DNA of 64,000 bases from Muscardinus avellanarius (lineage: Eukaryota; Chordata; Mammalia; Rodentia; Gliridae). The stretch is from positions 131,467,251 through 131,531,250 of the forward strand of contig OY726557.1 in assembly GCA_963383645.1 (NCBI GenBank). The letters run 5' to 3'. The notes under the pieces are model-generated. The model made no database searches, had not been told where the DNA came from, and saw nothing but the letters and a program-made list of their open reading frames with translations. The position numbers and the translations under genes are program-made. Shown here piece after piece: positions 21,741 through 31,589 of the stretch; positions within the stretch are counted from its first letter, which is position 1, and each line of letters opens with the position of its first letter.

Positions 21741-22659
21741 CTGAATTTCTTCAAGAGCAACTATTTTGAGTTTGTCAGGAAAATTTTTGGCTTCCTTTTC
21801 TCTGAGGGGAACTACTAGAAATTTGTTGTATTCCTTGGATTGTGTCATGTTTCCTTGATTTTTTTTCTCATTGTTGTTCTATAAGACTGAATAGATGTTT
21901 ACACATTTGAAGGAGCGATCACCTCTTCCTGATTTTACTGGATGGTTCTGGTAGGGAAGGGCATTCATCTATGTGTGGGAATGAGAATAATTCCTAGGTG
22001 GGATATGACAGCTCTGTATCTGAAGAGAGTACAGTGTTAGCTTCTTTTCTGGGGGAGCAGGATGCAGTGGCATAGATTCCAGTTGGCTCTATCAGCTGAG
22101 ATCTTTGTCAGCAAGGGCTGTGTGAGTCCTTGGGGTTCAAGGTTGCTGACGTTCAGAGTGGCATTGAGGGCTTCTGGGGTCATCCTATTATATTTTTTCC
22201 CATGGAGGGAAGTCATAGTTGAGGCAATCCCTTTTGGTGTCAGGTCAGGGAGGGGGCATGTACAGTGGTGCTGGAGGTGGGTTAGATATAACCCTATGAG
22301 AATGGAAGAAACAACAGCAACTCTTTCTCTGGATGGGGCACAGTGATACGTACTCTAGGAACTTCTACCAGCTGGGGTCACCAAGACATGGGAATTCTCA
22401 GTGATGAAAGTTGTGGCTTTTTGTGGTGGTGGGAAGGGCTTCTGAGATTTTGGTGTGGAAGGCTGCTGTGTCTTTCTCCTTTTACTTTCATGTGGGGAGG
22501 TGATGGCTGAAGGATCCTCCTAGTTCTGAGATATGCTACAGATTTTTCATTGTACTTCCGAACCCTCCCAGAGATATTTTAGTAAGTAGCTGCTTATTTA
22601 CTTTTTGTAAGGCAAAGGGAGTTGGAACCTCCTATTAAGCTGTATTTTTAGCATCACTT
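21741..22659. other. Unique sequence, no gene seen
   Basis: A 94-codon plus open frame (22062-22346) shows no recognised domain. No transposon seen. Confidence 0.4.
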
Positions 22660-22677
22660 AGAAATATTCTCCTTTCC

Positions 22678-22851
22678 GTGAGGCATGGCCAGTGCTGGGG
22701 CCTCTGAGGCTGGGATCGGAGCCTGCCGAGGGAATGGGATGGGGACTGGATAAAGGTGGATTGGATGATGTGTACTTGGATATTCTAACAAATCTTATAA
22801 TCCATTGTGATGTTTGACTACAATGCACCAATAAAAATATATTTTAAAAAA
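22678..22851 (+). mobile_element. Composite SVA-like retroelement, copy 3 (truncated, internally deleted)
   Basis: Starts inside a VNTR B half-unit (GTGAGGCATGGCCAGTGCTG), enters an A half-unit (CGGAGCCTGCCGAGGG) and jumps straight to the L1-like 3' tail (AATGGGATGGGGACTGGAT...CAATGCACCAATAAAAA). The 18-bp duplication AGAAATATTCTCCTTTCC (22660-22677; 22852-22869) is perfect. The 3' domain present in copy 1 (~33120-33505) is missing, with GAGGG as the shared word at the junction. Confidence 0.9.
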
Positions 22852-23009
22852 AGAAATATTCTCCTTTCCCCTATAAATTATTTAGGGGTGTATTGTTTAA
22901 TTTCCAAATATTTGGAAGTTTTTCTTTTGTCCCTTTTTGTTGATTAATTCCATTATTGTCTGAGGATGTTATTTGCATGATTTAAGTTATTTAAAATTTA
23001 TGATCTTTA

Positions 23010-23078
23010 GCTGGGCGTGGTAGCGCACGCTTGTAATCCCAGCGCTTGGGAGGCTGAGACAAGAGGATCGCACAGGGT
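23010..23078 (+). mobile_element. Tail-less SINE head fragment (plus)
   Basis: GCTGGGCGTGGTAGCGCACG to GAGGATCGCACAGG is a nearly perfect B1-like head that stops abruptly before the linker, with no A tail. TTTATGAT occurs on both sides (22997-23004 and 23079-23086), an imperfect target duplication. Confidence 0.8.
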
Positions 23079-23086
23079 TTTATGAT

Positions 23087-23829
23087 TCAGAATATCTTAT
23101 ATCCTGGTGATTATTCCATGTGTACTTGAAAATAATGAATATCCTGATGTTATTGGGTGGAGTATTTCATAAATATTAATTAGATCCAGTTGGATGATTG
23201 TGCTTTTCAGTTTTTATCTGCTTATTTTATTACTAAGAAGAAATGTTGATTTTCCTCAAGTGTGAGCTCATGTCTTATTCTGATACCTGCCTGAGGCTAT
23301 TATCAGCATTGTATCACTTCAATTCAATCATTAAGACGGTTTAACACTAAGATCTCACTCTTCTGAAGTTTGTACACTCTGCTTAACTATTACTTCTAAG
23401 GTGAGGCTTATCAGTGATTCATTCCTTAATCTCTGTACTACAATTCCTTTTCTCCTAGCCTAATAAAACGTTCAATAGAAATTTTGACTTCCTTGACTAT
23501 TACATACTTTCTCAGGAATGGGAAATTAAATAAAGCTCTACTAGATCCATTTCACTTTTATTGAATTTTGTTTTCCCTGTGCATACTGACTAGTGTAGTT
23601 TTAAGCTCTTCAAACATGTGCTTTAACACATTATTTTTTTAAGATCTCAAGTTAGAATTAGTCAAAGGTTAAGTCTGAATTACTGAGTCAGTGATCATTA
23701 GAAGCAGAAATTTTTATTTTGGAACAAGAAGTAAAGCATCAACATTCAATCTATCTCTTGAATAAAAAATAATAATGTAATGTGGGATATAGACAAATAA
23801 GCAGTACAATGATTTAGAACATAACATCT
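23087..23829. other. AT-rich sequence, no gene seen
   Basis: No clear repeat or gene; the right side may already be decayed L1. Confidence 0.35.
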
Positions 23830-24053
23830 TTTAGAAAGAAAAATCAAATTGTAGGAATTATATTGCCTAATTTAAAGGCATTGCAAAGTTATAGGAATTG
23901 AAATAGTATTGGAAAAATATAGTAAATTAGATAGTGGGAAAACCATGAGAGTTAAAAATGCACTCACACATATATTGTCATTTGGTATTTGACAAAAGCA
24001 ACAAGGTAATTTAATAGTAAAAGGTTAATCTTTTCAACAAATAATGCTTGGAA

Positions 24054-24261
24054 GCTGGCTGTGGTGGTGCACACCTGTAATCCCAGTATTTGGGAGGCTG
24101 AGACAGGAGGATTGCAGGTTCAAGGCAAGCCTCGGCAACATAGCAAAACTCTCAGCAACCTAGGGAGACTTTGTTCTCAAACAAACAAACAAACAAACAA
24201 ACAAACAAAAAGCTGGGGATTTAATTCAGAGGTAGAATGCCTTTGGGCTCAATTCCCAGCA

Positions 24262-24302
<41 letters not shown>
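24054..24302 (+). mobile_element. B1-dID dimeric SINE ending in (CA)n (plus)
   Basis: GGCTGTGGTGGTGCACACCT, GGTTCAAGGCAAGCCTCGGC, (CAAA)n linker, AATTCAGAGGTAGAATGCC, CCCAGCACCA merging directly into about 20 CA units. Confidence 0.92.
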
Positions 24303-24303
<1 letters not shown>

Positions 24304-24339
24304 GAACGAAAATAGTATTGGGAGAATGGTCATCTACGG

Positions 24340-25265
24340 TAGACATAATTCTAAAGAAGTCGTCTCTAGATTCTATATTCTGGTTATCCAATAAAAGAGT
24401 AATATAAGCTGGGAGTGGTGGCTCACACTTATAATCCTAGTACTTGGAAGGCTGAGACAGGAGGATCACAGGTTTGCAGTCGGCCTCAGCAACTTGTAAG
24501 GCCTTCATAACCTAGTGAGACCCTGCTTCAAAATAAAGAATAAAAAATTGGGCTGGAAGAGGAGCTCAGAGGTAGAATATTCCTGTGTTTTATCCTTGGT
24601 ACTATAAAAACAAACAAACAAACAAACAACAATAAAGAAAAACAGTAATATAGGTTCTATTGCAAAGTGGACTTTTCAGATGTAATTTAGGTTATAGTCA
24701 TTAAGATGGGGAAATGATCTAAGAATATACACATGGCCTCAATCTAATCACTTGAATCTTTAAAAGCAAAGAAAATTCTGTTGCTGGAGATAGGAAATAT
24801 GATGGAAAAATCCAGTAATGGGAGGGCAGAGAGCCTCAAATTGTAAGAAGGGCCCAGTTTATTGTTTCTGGCTTTGAAGTCATCTATGACCCAGTCAGGA
24901 CATAAAGGTGGCTTTTGGTACCTGGGGTAAATCCCTGCTATAGACTTAACGTTTGTGTCCCGCCTCCTTCATATTCCTCTGTTGAACTTCTAATACCACA
25001 TACAATAACATTAGGAGGTAGAGATTCCTTAGCAAGTAATTTTATAATGGCATTAACCTTTGAAAAGAAAATACTCTGGGGAGCTCCCTTCCTCCTTCTT
25101 TCATGTGAGGACATAGAGGGTTACAAGATAGCAAGCCGACCTCCAGCAGATACCAAATATGAAGCCACCTTGATCTTGAACTTTCTAATTTCCATAATTA
25201 TAAGAAATAAGTTTCTGATCCTTATAACAGTCTATTGTGTTCTTTTGTGCCAGTTTGAATGGGTT
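24340..25265 (+). mobile_element. MaLR/MLT1-type LTR sequence (plus), split by a SINE
   Basis: TAGACATAATTCTAAAGAAG, GACTTTTCAGATGTAATTTA, GTCATTAAGATGGGGAAATG and CAATCTAATCACTTGAATC, followed from 24938 by TATAGACTTAACGTTTGTGT, TTAGGAGGTAGAGATTCCTT, CTTTCATGTGAGGACATAGA and CAGTTTGAATGGGTTGAG. Old LTR text, probably two adjacent MLT1-type elements. Confidence 0.55.
24410..24628 (+). mobile_element. B1-dID dimeric SINE (plus)
   Basis: GCTGGGAGTGGTGGCTCACA, GGAGGATCACAGGTTTGCAG, GGAGCTCAGAGGTAGAATAT, then (CAAA)n. AGTAATATA occurs on both sides (24399-24407 and near 24644). Confidence 0.9.
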
Positions 25266-25647
25266 GAGACAATTTCCATAGCCAATGAAAAATAGAGATC
25301 CCAGTGCCATAACTATATAAAACTGAAATTTTCAATAACCTGAATGATCATCCTGGACATATTTTCCCCTCATTCCTTCTCCTTGATTTGTGCCCTATGA
25401 GACTTTAAACAAAGAACTTAGTTAAAACAAACGGAGTAAACTCTAACCCACAGAAATTGCAAGATAATAAATGAATGTAGGAATTTATATTAATTTTTGT
25501 GGCTATAGAAAATGAAATAGAAAATGGAAATAGAAAATGGATACACCATCCATATGAAAAAGTCAACATCAATCCTAACCTCTTACCTACTCCAAAATTT
25601 ACCCCAAAAAGTCAAAACTTTGTAATTTCTATAGAACATCATTTGAG

Positions 25648-25850
25648 CTGAGTGTTGTGGTGCACACTTGTAATCCCAGTACTTGGGAGGCTGAAATAGG
25701 AGAATCTCAGGTTTGTGGCCAGCCTCAACTACTTACTGAGACCCTCTGCAACCTACGGAGACTGTTTCAAAATAAAAGATAAGAAATAAGGCTGGGGATA
25801 TAGCTCAGAGGTAGAATTCCTGGGTTCAATTTCTAGTACTGGGGGAAAAA
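25648..25850 (+). mobile_element. B1-dID dimeric SINE (plus)
   Basis: GCTGAGTGTTGTGGTGCACA, GTACTTGGGAGGCTGAAATA, GGATATAGCTCAGAGGTAGA, GGGTTCAATTTCTAGTACTG. Confidence 0.9.
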
Positions 25851-25906
25851 AGACAATTTAATCTTGGAGCTAGCAAAGATTTCTTAAATAAAAAATAAAA
25901 CCCATA

Positions 25907-26127
25907 GCCAGGCATGGTGGTGCACGCTTGTAATCCCCGCGCTTGGGAGGCTGAGACAGGAGGATCGCACAGTTTCGAAGCCAGCCTCAGCTACTTAGTG
26001 AGGCTCTCAGCAACTTAGTGAGACCCTGTTTCTAAAAATTATATAAAAAATAGGTCTGGGAGTATAGCCCGGAGTTAGAAAACCCCTGGGTTCCATCTCC
26101 AGTACCACCAAAAAATAAAAAAATAAA
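25907..26127 (+). mobile_element. B1-dID dimeric SINE (plus)
   Basis: GCCAGGCATGGTGGTGCACG, CCCCGCGCTTGGGAGGCTGA, GGAGTATAGCCCGGAGTTAG, CCAGTACCACC and an A-rich tail. The 10-bp word AAAACCCATA flanks it (25897-25906; 26128-26137). The head carries an internal repeat of CTTAGTGAG. Confidence 0.93.
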
Positions 26128-26358
26128 AAAACCCATAAATTATAAAACAGAAATCAATACATTGGGCATCATCAGAATCAACTTTTGCTTTCCAAAACAA
26201 TCTGTTTGGATGTGAAGAAGTAAGTAGTAATCAGGAAGAAAATATCTTTATACCCTATATCCTATCTGTATACCCAAAGTATTTAGAACATGTAAAGATC
26301 CTCTACAACTCAATAATAGGACCTGATAGCATATTGGCAAAATATGTGAATAGACACA

Positions 26359-26397
<39 letters not shown>
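26359..26397. repeat. (AC)n microsatellite
   Basis: About 19 AC units inside the old L1. Confidence 0.95.
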
Positions 26398-26398
<1 letters not shown>

Positions 26399-26573
26399 GA
26401 TGGTAAATAAGCATGCAAAACGATGCTCAATATTGTTGGCAATGAAGGAAATGGAAATAGGACTATAATGAGACACAATTACATATCTTAGAATGGTTAA
26501 GACTAACCATTTCATTCATTGGTGAAGAGGCAGAGGAATCGAAACTGACATATTACTGGTTGAAATTCACTTG

Positions 26574-26940
26574 ATGATTAATTTTATGTGTCAACTCAGC
26601 TGAGCCCGTGCCCAGATATGCATTTAAACATTACTCTGTATATATTTATTTTACGGGTTTGGGAATGGAACCCAGAGGCATTCAATCTCCGAGCTACACC
26701 CTCTGCCCTATTTTTTATTCTTTGTTTTGAAACCGGGTCTCACTAAGTTGCAGAGGGCCCACCGAGTAGCTGAGGCTGTCTGCGATCCGTGATCCTTCGG
26801 TCTCAGCCTCCCAAATGCTGGGATTACAAACATGTGCCACCACACCTGGTTTCATGTGTATATTTTTAAGGTTGTTTTGAAGAAAAATCACATTTAAATT
26901 GAGTTGAGGGCCTGATAAAAGAAAACACCGACCTATCTCT
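26574..26940 (+). mobile_element. MLT2/ERVL-type LTR 5' part (plus), split by a SINE
   Basis: GATTAATTTTATGTGTCAAC, TCAGCTGAGCCCGTGCCCAG, then after the SINE TTGAGGGCCTGATAAAAG. Matches the opening of MLT2-type LTRs. Confidence 0.6.
26652..26852 (-). mobile_element. B1-dID dimeric SINE (minus)
   Basis: GAATGGAACCCAGAGGCATT, CTCCGAGCTACACCCTCTGC, then AAATGCTGGGATTACAAACA, CCACCACACCTGG. Confidence 0.9.
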
Positions 26941-27002
26941 CTAAGAAAAAAAATTCTGCCAGTAATTTTTTTTTTTTTGTACTTGAACTATGACATTGGC
27001 TC

Positions 27003-27180
27003 TTTGCTGGTATAATAGTTAATTTTGTTTGTCAACTTCTCCAGGCCACAGGATGCCCAGATTTGTGATTAAGCATTATTTTAGAAGTGTGACCTGGTTA
27101 TCATCTGTATTTGGAGATTAAGTACAGTTTAAAGAGATGTGTAGATAAATACCAGGTTGGCAAGGGGTGGACTTATAAGT
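27003..27180 (+). mobile_element. MLT2/ERVL-type LTR 5' fragment (plus)
   Basis: ATAGTTAATTTTGTTTGTCA, CCAGGCCACAGGATGCCCAG, GATTAAGCATTATTTTAGAA. A second copy of the same LTR opening within 0.5 kb. Confidence 0.6.
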
Positions 27181-27187
27181 GAATCAC

Positions 27188-27580
27188 ACTTAATTTTATG
27201 TGTTGCTTTGGCTGGGCCATCCGTGCTTTCCAGATATTTGGTCAAACATTAGTCTGGATGTTTCTGTGTGTTTGGGGGAGAGATTAACGTTTACGTTTAT
27301 GGACTCTGAAGGCACATTGCTCTCTAAAATAGGAATGTGCCTCCTCTGACCAGCTGAGAGCCTGATGTTGTGGACTGAATGTTTGTGTTCCTCCACCATG
27401 ATGTCCTGCCTCATCTCAGGCCCAAAGCGATGGGGCCAGTGTGGACTGAAATTATAGAAACGATGAGTCAAAATAAACCTTTCTTCCTCTCAGTTGTCTA
27501 TCTCAAGTATTTTTCACAGCAATGAAAAGATGGCTATCATACTTGCCAACCTTAACGACTGCATAAGCAAATCGCTTAAG

Positions 27581-27643
<63 letters not shown>

Positions 27644-27697
27644 CACACACACACACCATTGGTGCTGGTTTTCCAGAGAACTCTGGTTAATACAGTC
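27188..27697 (+). mobile_element. MLT2/ERVL-type LTR (plus), with nested MaLR piece
   Basis: ACTTAATTTTATGTGTTGCT, GGGCCATCCG, AGATATTTGGTCAAACATTA, GAGAGATTAACGTTTACG at the 5' side and GGTTTTCCAGAGAACTCTGG, TTAATACAG at the 3' end. A rodent MaLR-type 3' end (CTGCCTCATCTCAGGCCCAA, AAAATAAACCTTTCTTCC) occupies about 27373-27543, and CT/AC repeats fill the stretch before the LTR end. Confidence 0.65.
27584..27656. repeat. (CT)n-(AC)n compound microsatellite
   Basis: About 28 CT units followed by about 7 AC units, at the CT-rich position near the MLT2 3' end. Confidence 0.95.
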
Positions 27698-28160
27698 ACC
27701 ATGTGTAAAGGACATTTGGGGGAATTTTCTCAAATGATACATTGAGTCAGGAATGGCCTCTACTACTGTGAGAAGATGGGCAGAGTGGGAGGATTAAAGG
27801 GGAAATCAATTCATGATCCTTGGAATTTCCATGGAAATGTTGAATAATACCTTGGGAAGAAAACTTTGTAGACACTGTGGTTATAACAAACTTACCACTC
27901 AGATTGGAGATGCTTACTTACAATGGGTAATTCCAGAGACCCAGGGAAAAATTAGTTGCACAGGGGCAAAACAGATAGAATATTGCAATTATAGTATTCA
28001 TTGACTTCTAAATTATAAATTTATGTAACTTATTGAAATGTATTTTACTTAATAATGATATGACCCCCAAATGGAATTCTTTGTTTTTCAAAAGATGAAT
28101 ATGTATTCTTTCCTGAAAAGATCAAGAAATGCAATCTGGATCTCTGATTTAAAGCAGAAT
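27698..28160. other. AT-rich unique sequence
   Basis: No gene or repeat recognised; a 63-codon open frame (27813-28004) has no known family. Confidence 0.4.
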
Positions 28161-28527
28161 GGTATGGCCTGAAGGTTTGTATCTCCATATAGTTAGTCAT
28201 AGGCTAAAGCCTTAGCTTCCAGTATAAATGGTGTTTTGATATGGGGACTTTGGGAGATAATTTGATCATGAGGAAGGGGCCCTCTTGGTGAGATTAGTGC
28301 CCTTTTAAGAAGAGATGCCAGACAGCTGGCTTACTCTCCACCATGTGAGGACACGGTGAGGAGATGGCCATCTGCAAGCCAAACGTGGCTTCTCACCAGG
28401 GACTGAATCTGCCAGCACCTGGACTTTGGACTTCTGGCCTCCAGAAATGTACAAATAAATGTCTATCATTTAAGCCACTTATCAGCGGTATTTTGTTATG
28501 ACAACCCAAGCAGACAAGATACAGGAT
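28161..28527 (+). mobile_element. MLT1-type MaLR LTR (plus)
   Basis: ATGGTATGGCCTGAAGGTTT, GATATGGGGACTTTGGGAGA, CTCCACCATGTGAGGACACG, TGGACTTCTGGCCTCCAGAA, AATAAATGTCTATCATTTAA and closing AGACAAGATACAGG. Confidence 0.82.
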
Positions 28528-29755
28528 TACTATAATTAATTTTGGAAGGAATGCAAAGGGAATTGTCTCCAAATATCACAACTGAATCAATCTACAGAGG
28601 AGACAAGGTGATGAGGAGGAGATCAATGCTAGTTTTGATTATCCAGCTACCATGATGCCTGATTTTAGAGAAGCCTTCACTTTCTGCCTTTTGTTGACGT
28701 CAGCTGTAAATGAGGGGTTGAGCCCCTTTTAGTTCTTAGGTGAACAGCTAGACTTCCCCTTGTTACTATTGGTTAAGTTGTTATGGCTGATACCTCTGGG
28801 CAGTCTAAATGGGTGACAAAAACTGAATGATTTTAATTCTGTATTTCTGGAGGGTTCTCATCTGTGTAAGTTTTATGTGACCTTTTTTTTTTTTAAACTT
28901 CAAGAACAAATCTTCCTAGACTTAGGGCTGATGGGAAGGGTTTCCAGGGGCTTTGGGGGCAATCATAAGTGGTTAATATGTTAAGTGGTAGGGCAAGCCT
29001 CCTTACCAGACAACTAGTTTTCAGTTCTTAACTAAAACACTAGGGCTAGTTCAGTGACACCTGTTGTCTTCCTGTGGTGTGGTGCAGAGAAGTTTGGGGG
29101 TGAGTTTGTGCCAGGAACAGGTGTTGAGGCCTTAACTGTCATCACAGGTAGGTGGGCAGTGCAACATCATCAGCATGTGTGAGAGTTCCAGTTCCTTAGG
29201 AGCAGCTGGCCACAGAGGGGATATATGGACACTGGAGGGGTCTGGCTGTCTGGGTGGGTGGAGGGAGGTGGGGGTGTTTCATGGAATTTCACAGTCCTCT
29301 TGGCAGGCAGAACTGGAGCTATTAGACTGATCTCATCCGTCTTGGTGTTATTTCTCTCAGCAAGCAATAACCTCAGCTTTCCATGGCTTGTGGTTTCTGA
29401 AAGCTGGGAATGAATTCTCTCACTCCAAGTGAAGGTGTCCAATTGGAAGCAGGAAAAAAGAAATTTAGCCCATAAAGGCATTTTGTCATCGGGGAGTGGT
29501 CATCATTTGGGAGAGTGCCCCGGATAAAGGTCACTTTGGACAGCAGCATGGGCCAGAGCGGTGAGTCAGTAAGGCATTCTTATACCCAACACTTATTAAG
29601 CATCTGCTGTGTACCATGCCCAGTACTAATTTTTTCAGACATTGGGGATGAATAGCAGAAATTCACATATTAGTAAAGGAGATAAAAGCATCAACTATTT
29701 GAAATCATATGACATTATAGATATATTCAGTCATCTTGATCTATATAAAACCGAT
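28528..29755. other. Repeat-poor sequence with a CRE and a G-quadruplex motif; no gene seen
   Basis: A full CRE palindrome TGACGTCA lies at 28695-28702, and a four-run G motif at 29252-29274 (GGGTGGGTGGAGGGAGGTGG...). The overlapping 103- and 62-codon open frames at 29170-29481 carry no known domain. From about 29575 the text (CACTTATTAAGCATCTGCTG) resembles an ancient mammal-wide repeat. Confidence 0.35.
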
Positions 29756-29761
29756 GGTTAA

Positions 29762-29955
29762 CCAGGAATGATGATATACACCTGCAATTCTATTACTTGG
29801 GACAAGAGGATCTCAGGTTCGAGGACAACCTCACCAACCTAGCAAGACTCAGCAACCTAGCAAGTCCCTGTTTCAAAACAAAGATGTGAAAAGGCTGGGG
29901 GTGTAGCTCAGAGGTAGAATGCCCTTGGGTTCAATTCCTCGTATCACACACAGAT
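29762..29955 (+). mobile_element. B1-dID dimeric SINE, old (plus)
   Basis: Decayed head (CACCTGCAATTCTATTACTT, GAGGATCTCAGGTTCGAGGA) and good tail (GGGGGTGTAGCTCAGAGGTA, GGGTTCAATTCCTCGTATCA). Confidence 0.86.
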
Positions 29956-30401
29956 ATAAAACCCAATAGTTTTTTTGGCTCACCTGGATGCTTCATGTAT
30001 AGTAAAACATGCTGTGGGAACAGAAGAGAGAGTGATCAATGTGATAGATAGCTGTTGAATAAGCTTTACTGAAGAGATGATATTCAGCTTCTGACTAGGA
30101 ATTTTCATATCAAGAAAGGCAGGCAGATCAAAAATAAATACTCTGTTAACCATCTAATTGCAATTCTGAGAGGTACTTCAAAGAAGCAAAATTCACTATG
30201 AGAAAATGTAAGTAGGGACTTGATGTGGTCAGTGGGCCAGGACAGGCTTCAGCTGAATCCTTCTTGAAAAGGTGGAATTAACCAGAATAAGATACAGGTT
30301 GTAGATAGCACTCAAGACAGATAAATTAGCATGTGTAAAGGTTTTATGGTAATATAATAGTATCCTGTGGTAGGCTGAGGAAGCATCATTTTGTTTCCCT
30401 T
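29956..30401. other. Possible ancient repeat, no gene seen
   Basis: GGGACTTGATGTGGTCAGTG near 30216 recalls the ancient repeat at 43690-44485. Otherwise unrecognised. Confidence 0.3.
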
Positions 30402-30592
30402 AATTGAGGATTGAAGTCAGGGGCATTCTACCTCCAAGCTATACCCCTGGCCCTTTTTATTTTTTATTTTGAAACAGGGTCTTGCTAGGTTGCTGAGCAT
30501 CTCACTAGGCTGCTGAAGCTATCCTTGAACCTGCAATCCTCATCTCCAGCCTCCCAAGTACTGGGATTAAAGGCATGGGAAACCCTCAACTT
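30402..30592 (-). mobile_element. B1-dID dimeric SINE (minus)
   Basis: GAGGATTGAAGTCAGGGGCA, TACCTCCAAGCTATACCCCT, then AAGTACTGGGATTAAAGGCA. Confidence 0.87.
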
Positions 30593-31185
30593 TTAATAAC
30601 ACAAAAAGTATGCTTCTCTTTGATGTGATCACATTTCTGGTGGCTCTGACATCCACTCACTCTTCTACACACTAGGAGAACTGAGTTCTAAGACTTAGCC
30701 AAATCACTCATTAGGTGACTTGGGTGAAGATATTCAAAAAGGAGCCACTAATTATAAAATACTTACATAGTTATGTCCACAGCCACTTATAATACTGATG
30801 GTTTTATAGATGTCCATGGAAGGATTGTTCCAAGTACCTAAACCAGGGTTTGCATTTTTACTGAACTCACATTTTCAGATCCTAATTCAAATAGACTTTC
30901 TTTTTGTTACTTAGTTTGACTTGGCAGGAGAAAGCATTTTCAGGAATACCGTGGTCCAAAAATGTGTGTAGGCTTGATGATGTTACTGTGTTCCTATGAT
31001 TGGCTCCACCATTCGCTTCCCCCCACCTGCAATCTAGAAATTATCTTGTTTTTTTTTTCTTCACCAAGTGCTGACAATTAGTCCTCTAAAAGACCTCCAG
31101 AAAACTTGCTGATTGGGAAGAGCTAAACTTATTAGAGTTACTGTGTCAAGAAGAAACTATCTTCACAAAAATCCGGTAGCAGTTC
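30593..31185. other. Unique sequence upstream of the composite element
   Basis: No gene or repeat recognised. Confidence 0.4.
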
Positions 31186-31201
31186 AAAAGGTGAAATCAT
31201 G
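31186..31201 (+). repeat. Target-site duplication, left copy
   Basis: AAAAGGTGAAATCATG, identical to 33659-33674. The implied first nick (TTTT/GA on the other strand) is close to the L1 endonuclease preference TTTT/AA. Confidence 0.9.
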
Positions 31202-31489
31202 ATGCCAGACCCCTAAAGAAACTGGGCCCAGTAAGACCCTTGGTCTTGGGCAGGGGTCACGCGGGGCACCTCGGAACCCCGGAACAGCTGGGGCCTGGGT
31301 CGCAGGACCCTGGGCCCTGGGCCAGACCACGCGTAGCATGCCAGACCCCTGGAGAAACTGGGCTCAGTAAGACCCTGAGTCCCAGGCAGGGGTCGCGTGG
31401 GGCACGCCAGCCGGGGCCCAGGTTGCGGGACTCAGGCGGAGTAGTTTGGAGCACGCTGGACCCATGGGGAAACCGGGCCGGGTCACAGT
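31202..31489 (+). repeat. GC-rich 5' tandem module of composite copy 1
   Basis: About 2.4 tandem units of ~115-137 bp, each opening ATGCCAGACCCCT(A/G)(A/G)AGAAACTGGG-like (31202, 31339) or its variant ACGCTGGACCCATGGGGAAA (31453). Rich in CpG (CACGCGGGGC, GTCGCGTGGGG), which may act as a promoter. Confidence 0.8.
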
Positions 31490-31589
31490 GCTACTGAGTG
31501 CCTGATCCCACTACCTCCTCAAACCACACATACTGTCTTCTCTTATTGAAAAAAAAAAAAAAAACGAAAAGAAAAAGAAAAATATAGGA

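Larger units (their letters stand above)
23830..26575 (+). mobile_element. Old L1 ORF2 fragment, heavily interrupted (plus)
   Basis: Pieces read in L1 ORF2 order: GGAATTATATTGCCTAATTT...AGTATTGGAAAAATA...TTTGACAAAAGC...TTTTCAACAAATAATGCTTG (23850-24053); CATCCATATGAAAAAGTCAA (25548 on); then TTTTGCTTTCCAAAACA...TACAACTCAATAATAGGACC...GGTAAATAAGCATGCAAAAC...ATGAGACACAATTACATATC (26180-26500). Four SINEs, a MaLR-like stretch and an (AC)n have split it. All frames are broken. Confidence 0.7.
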
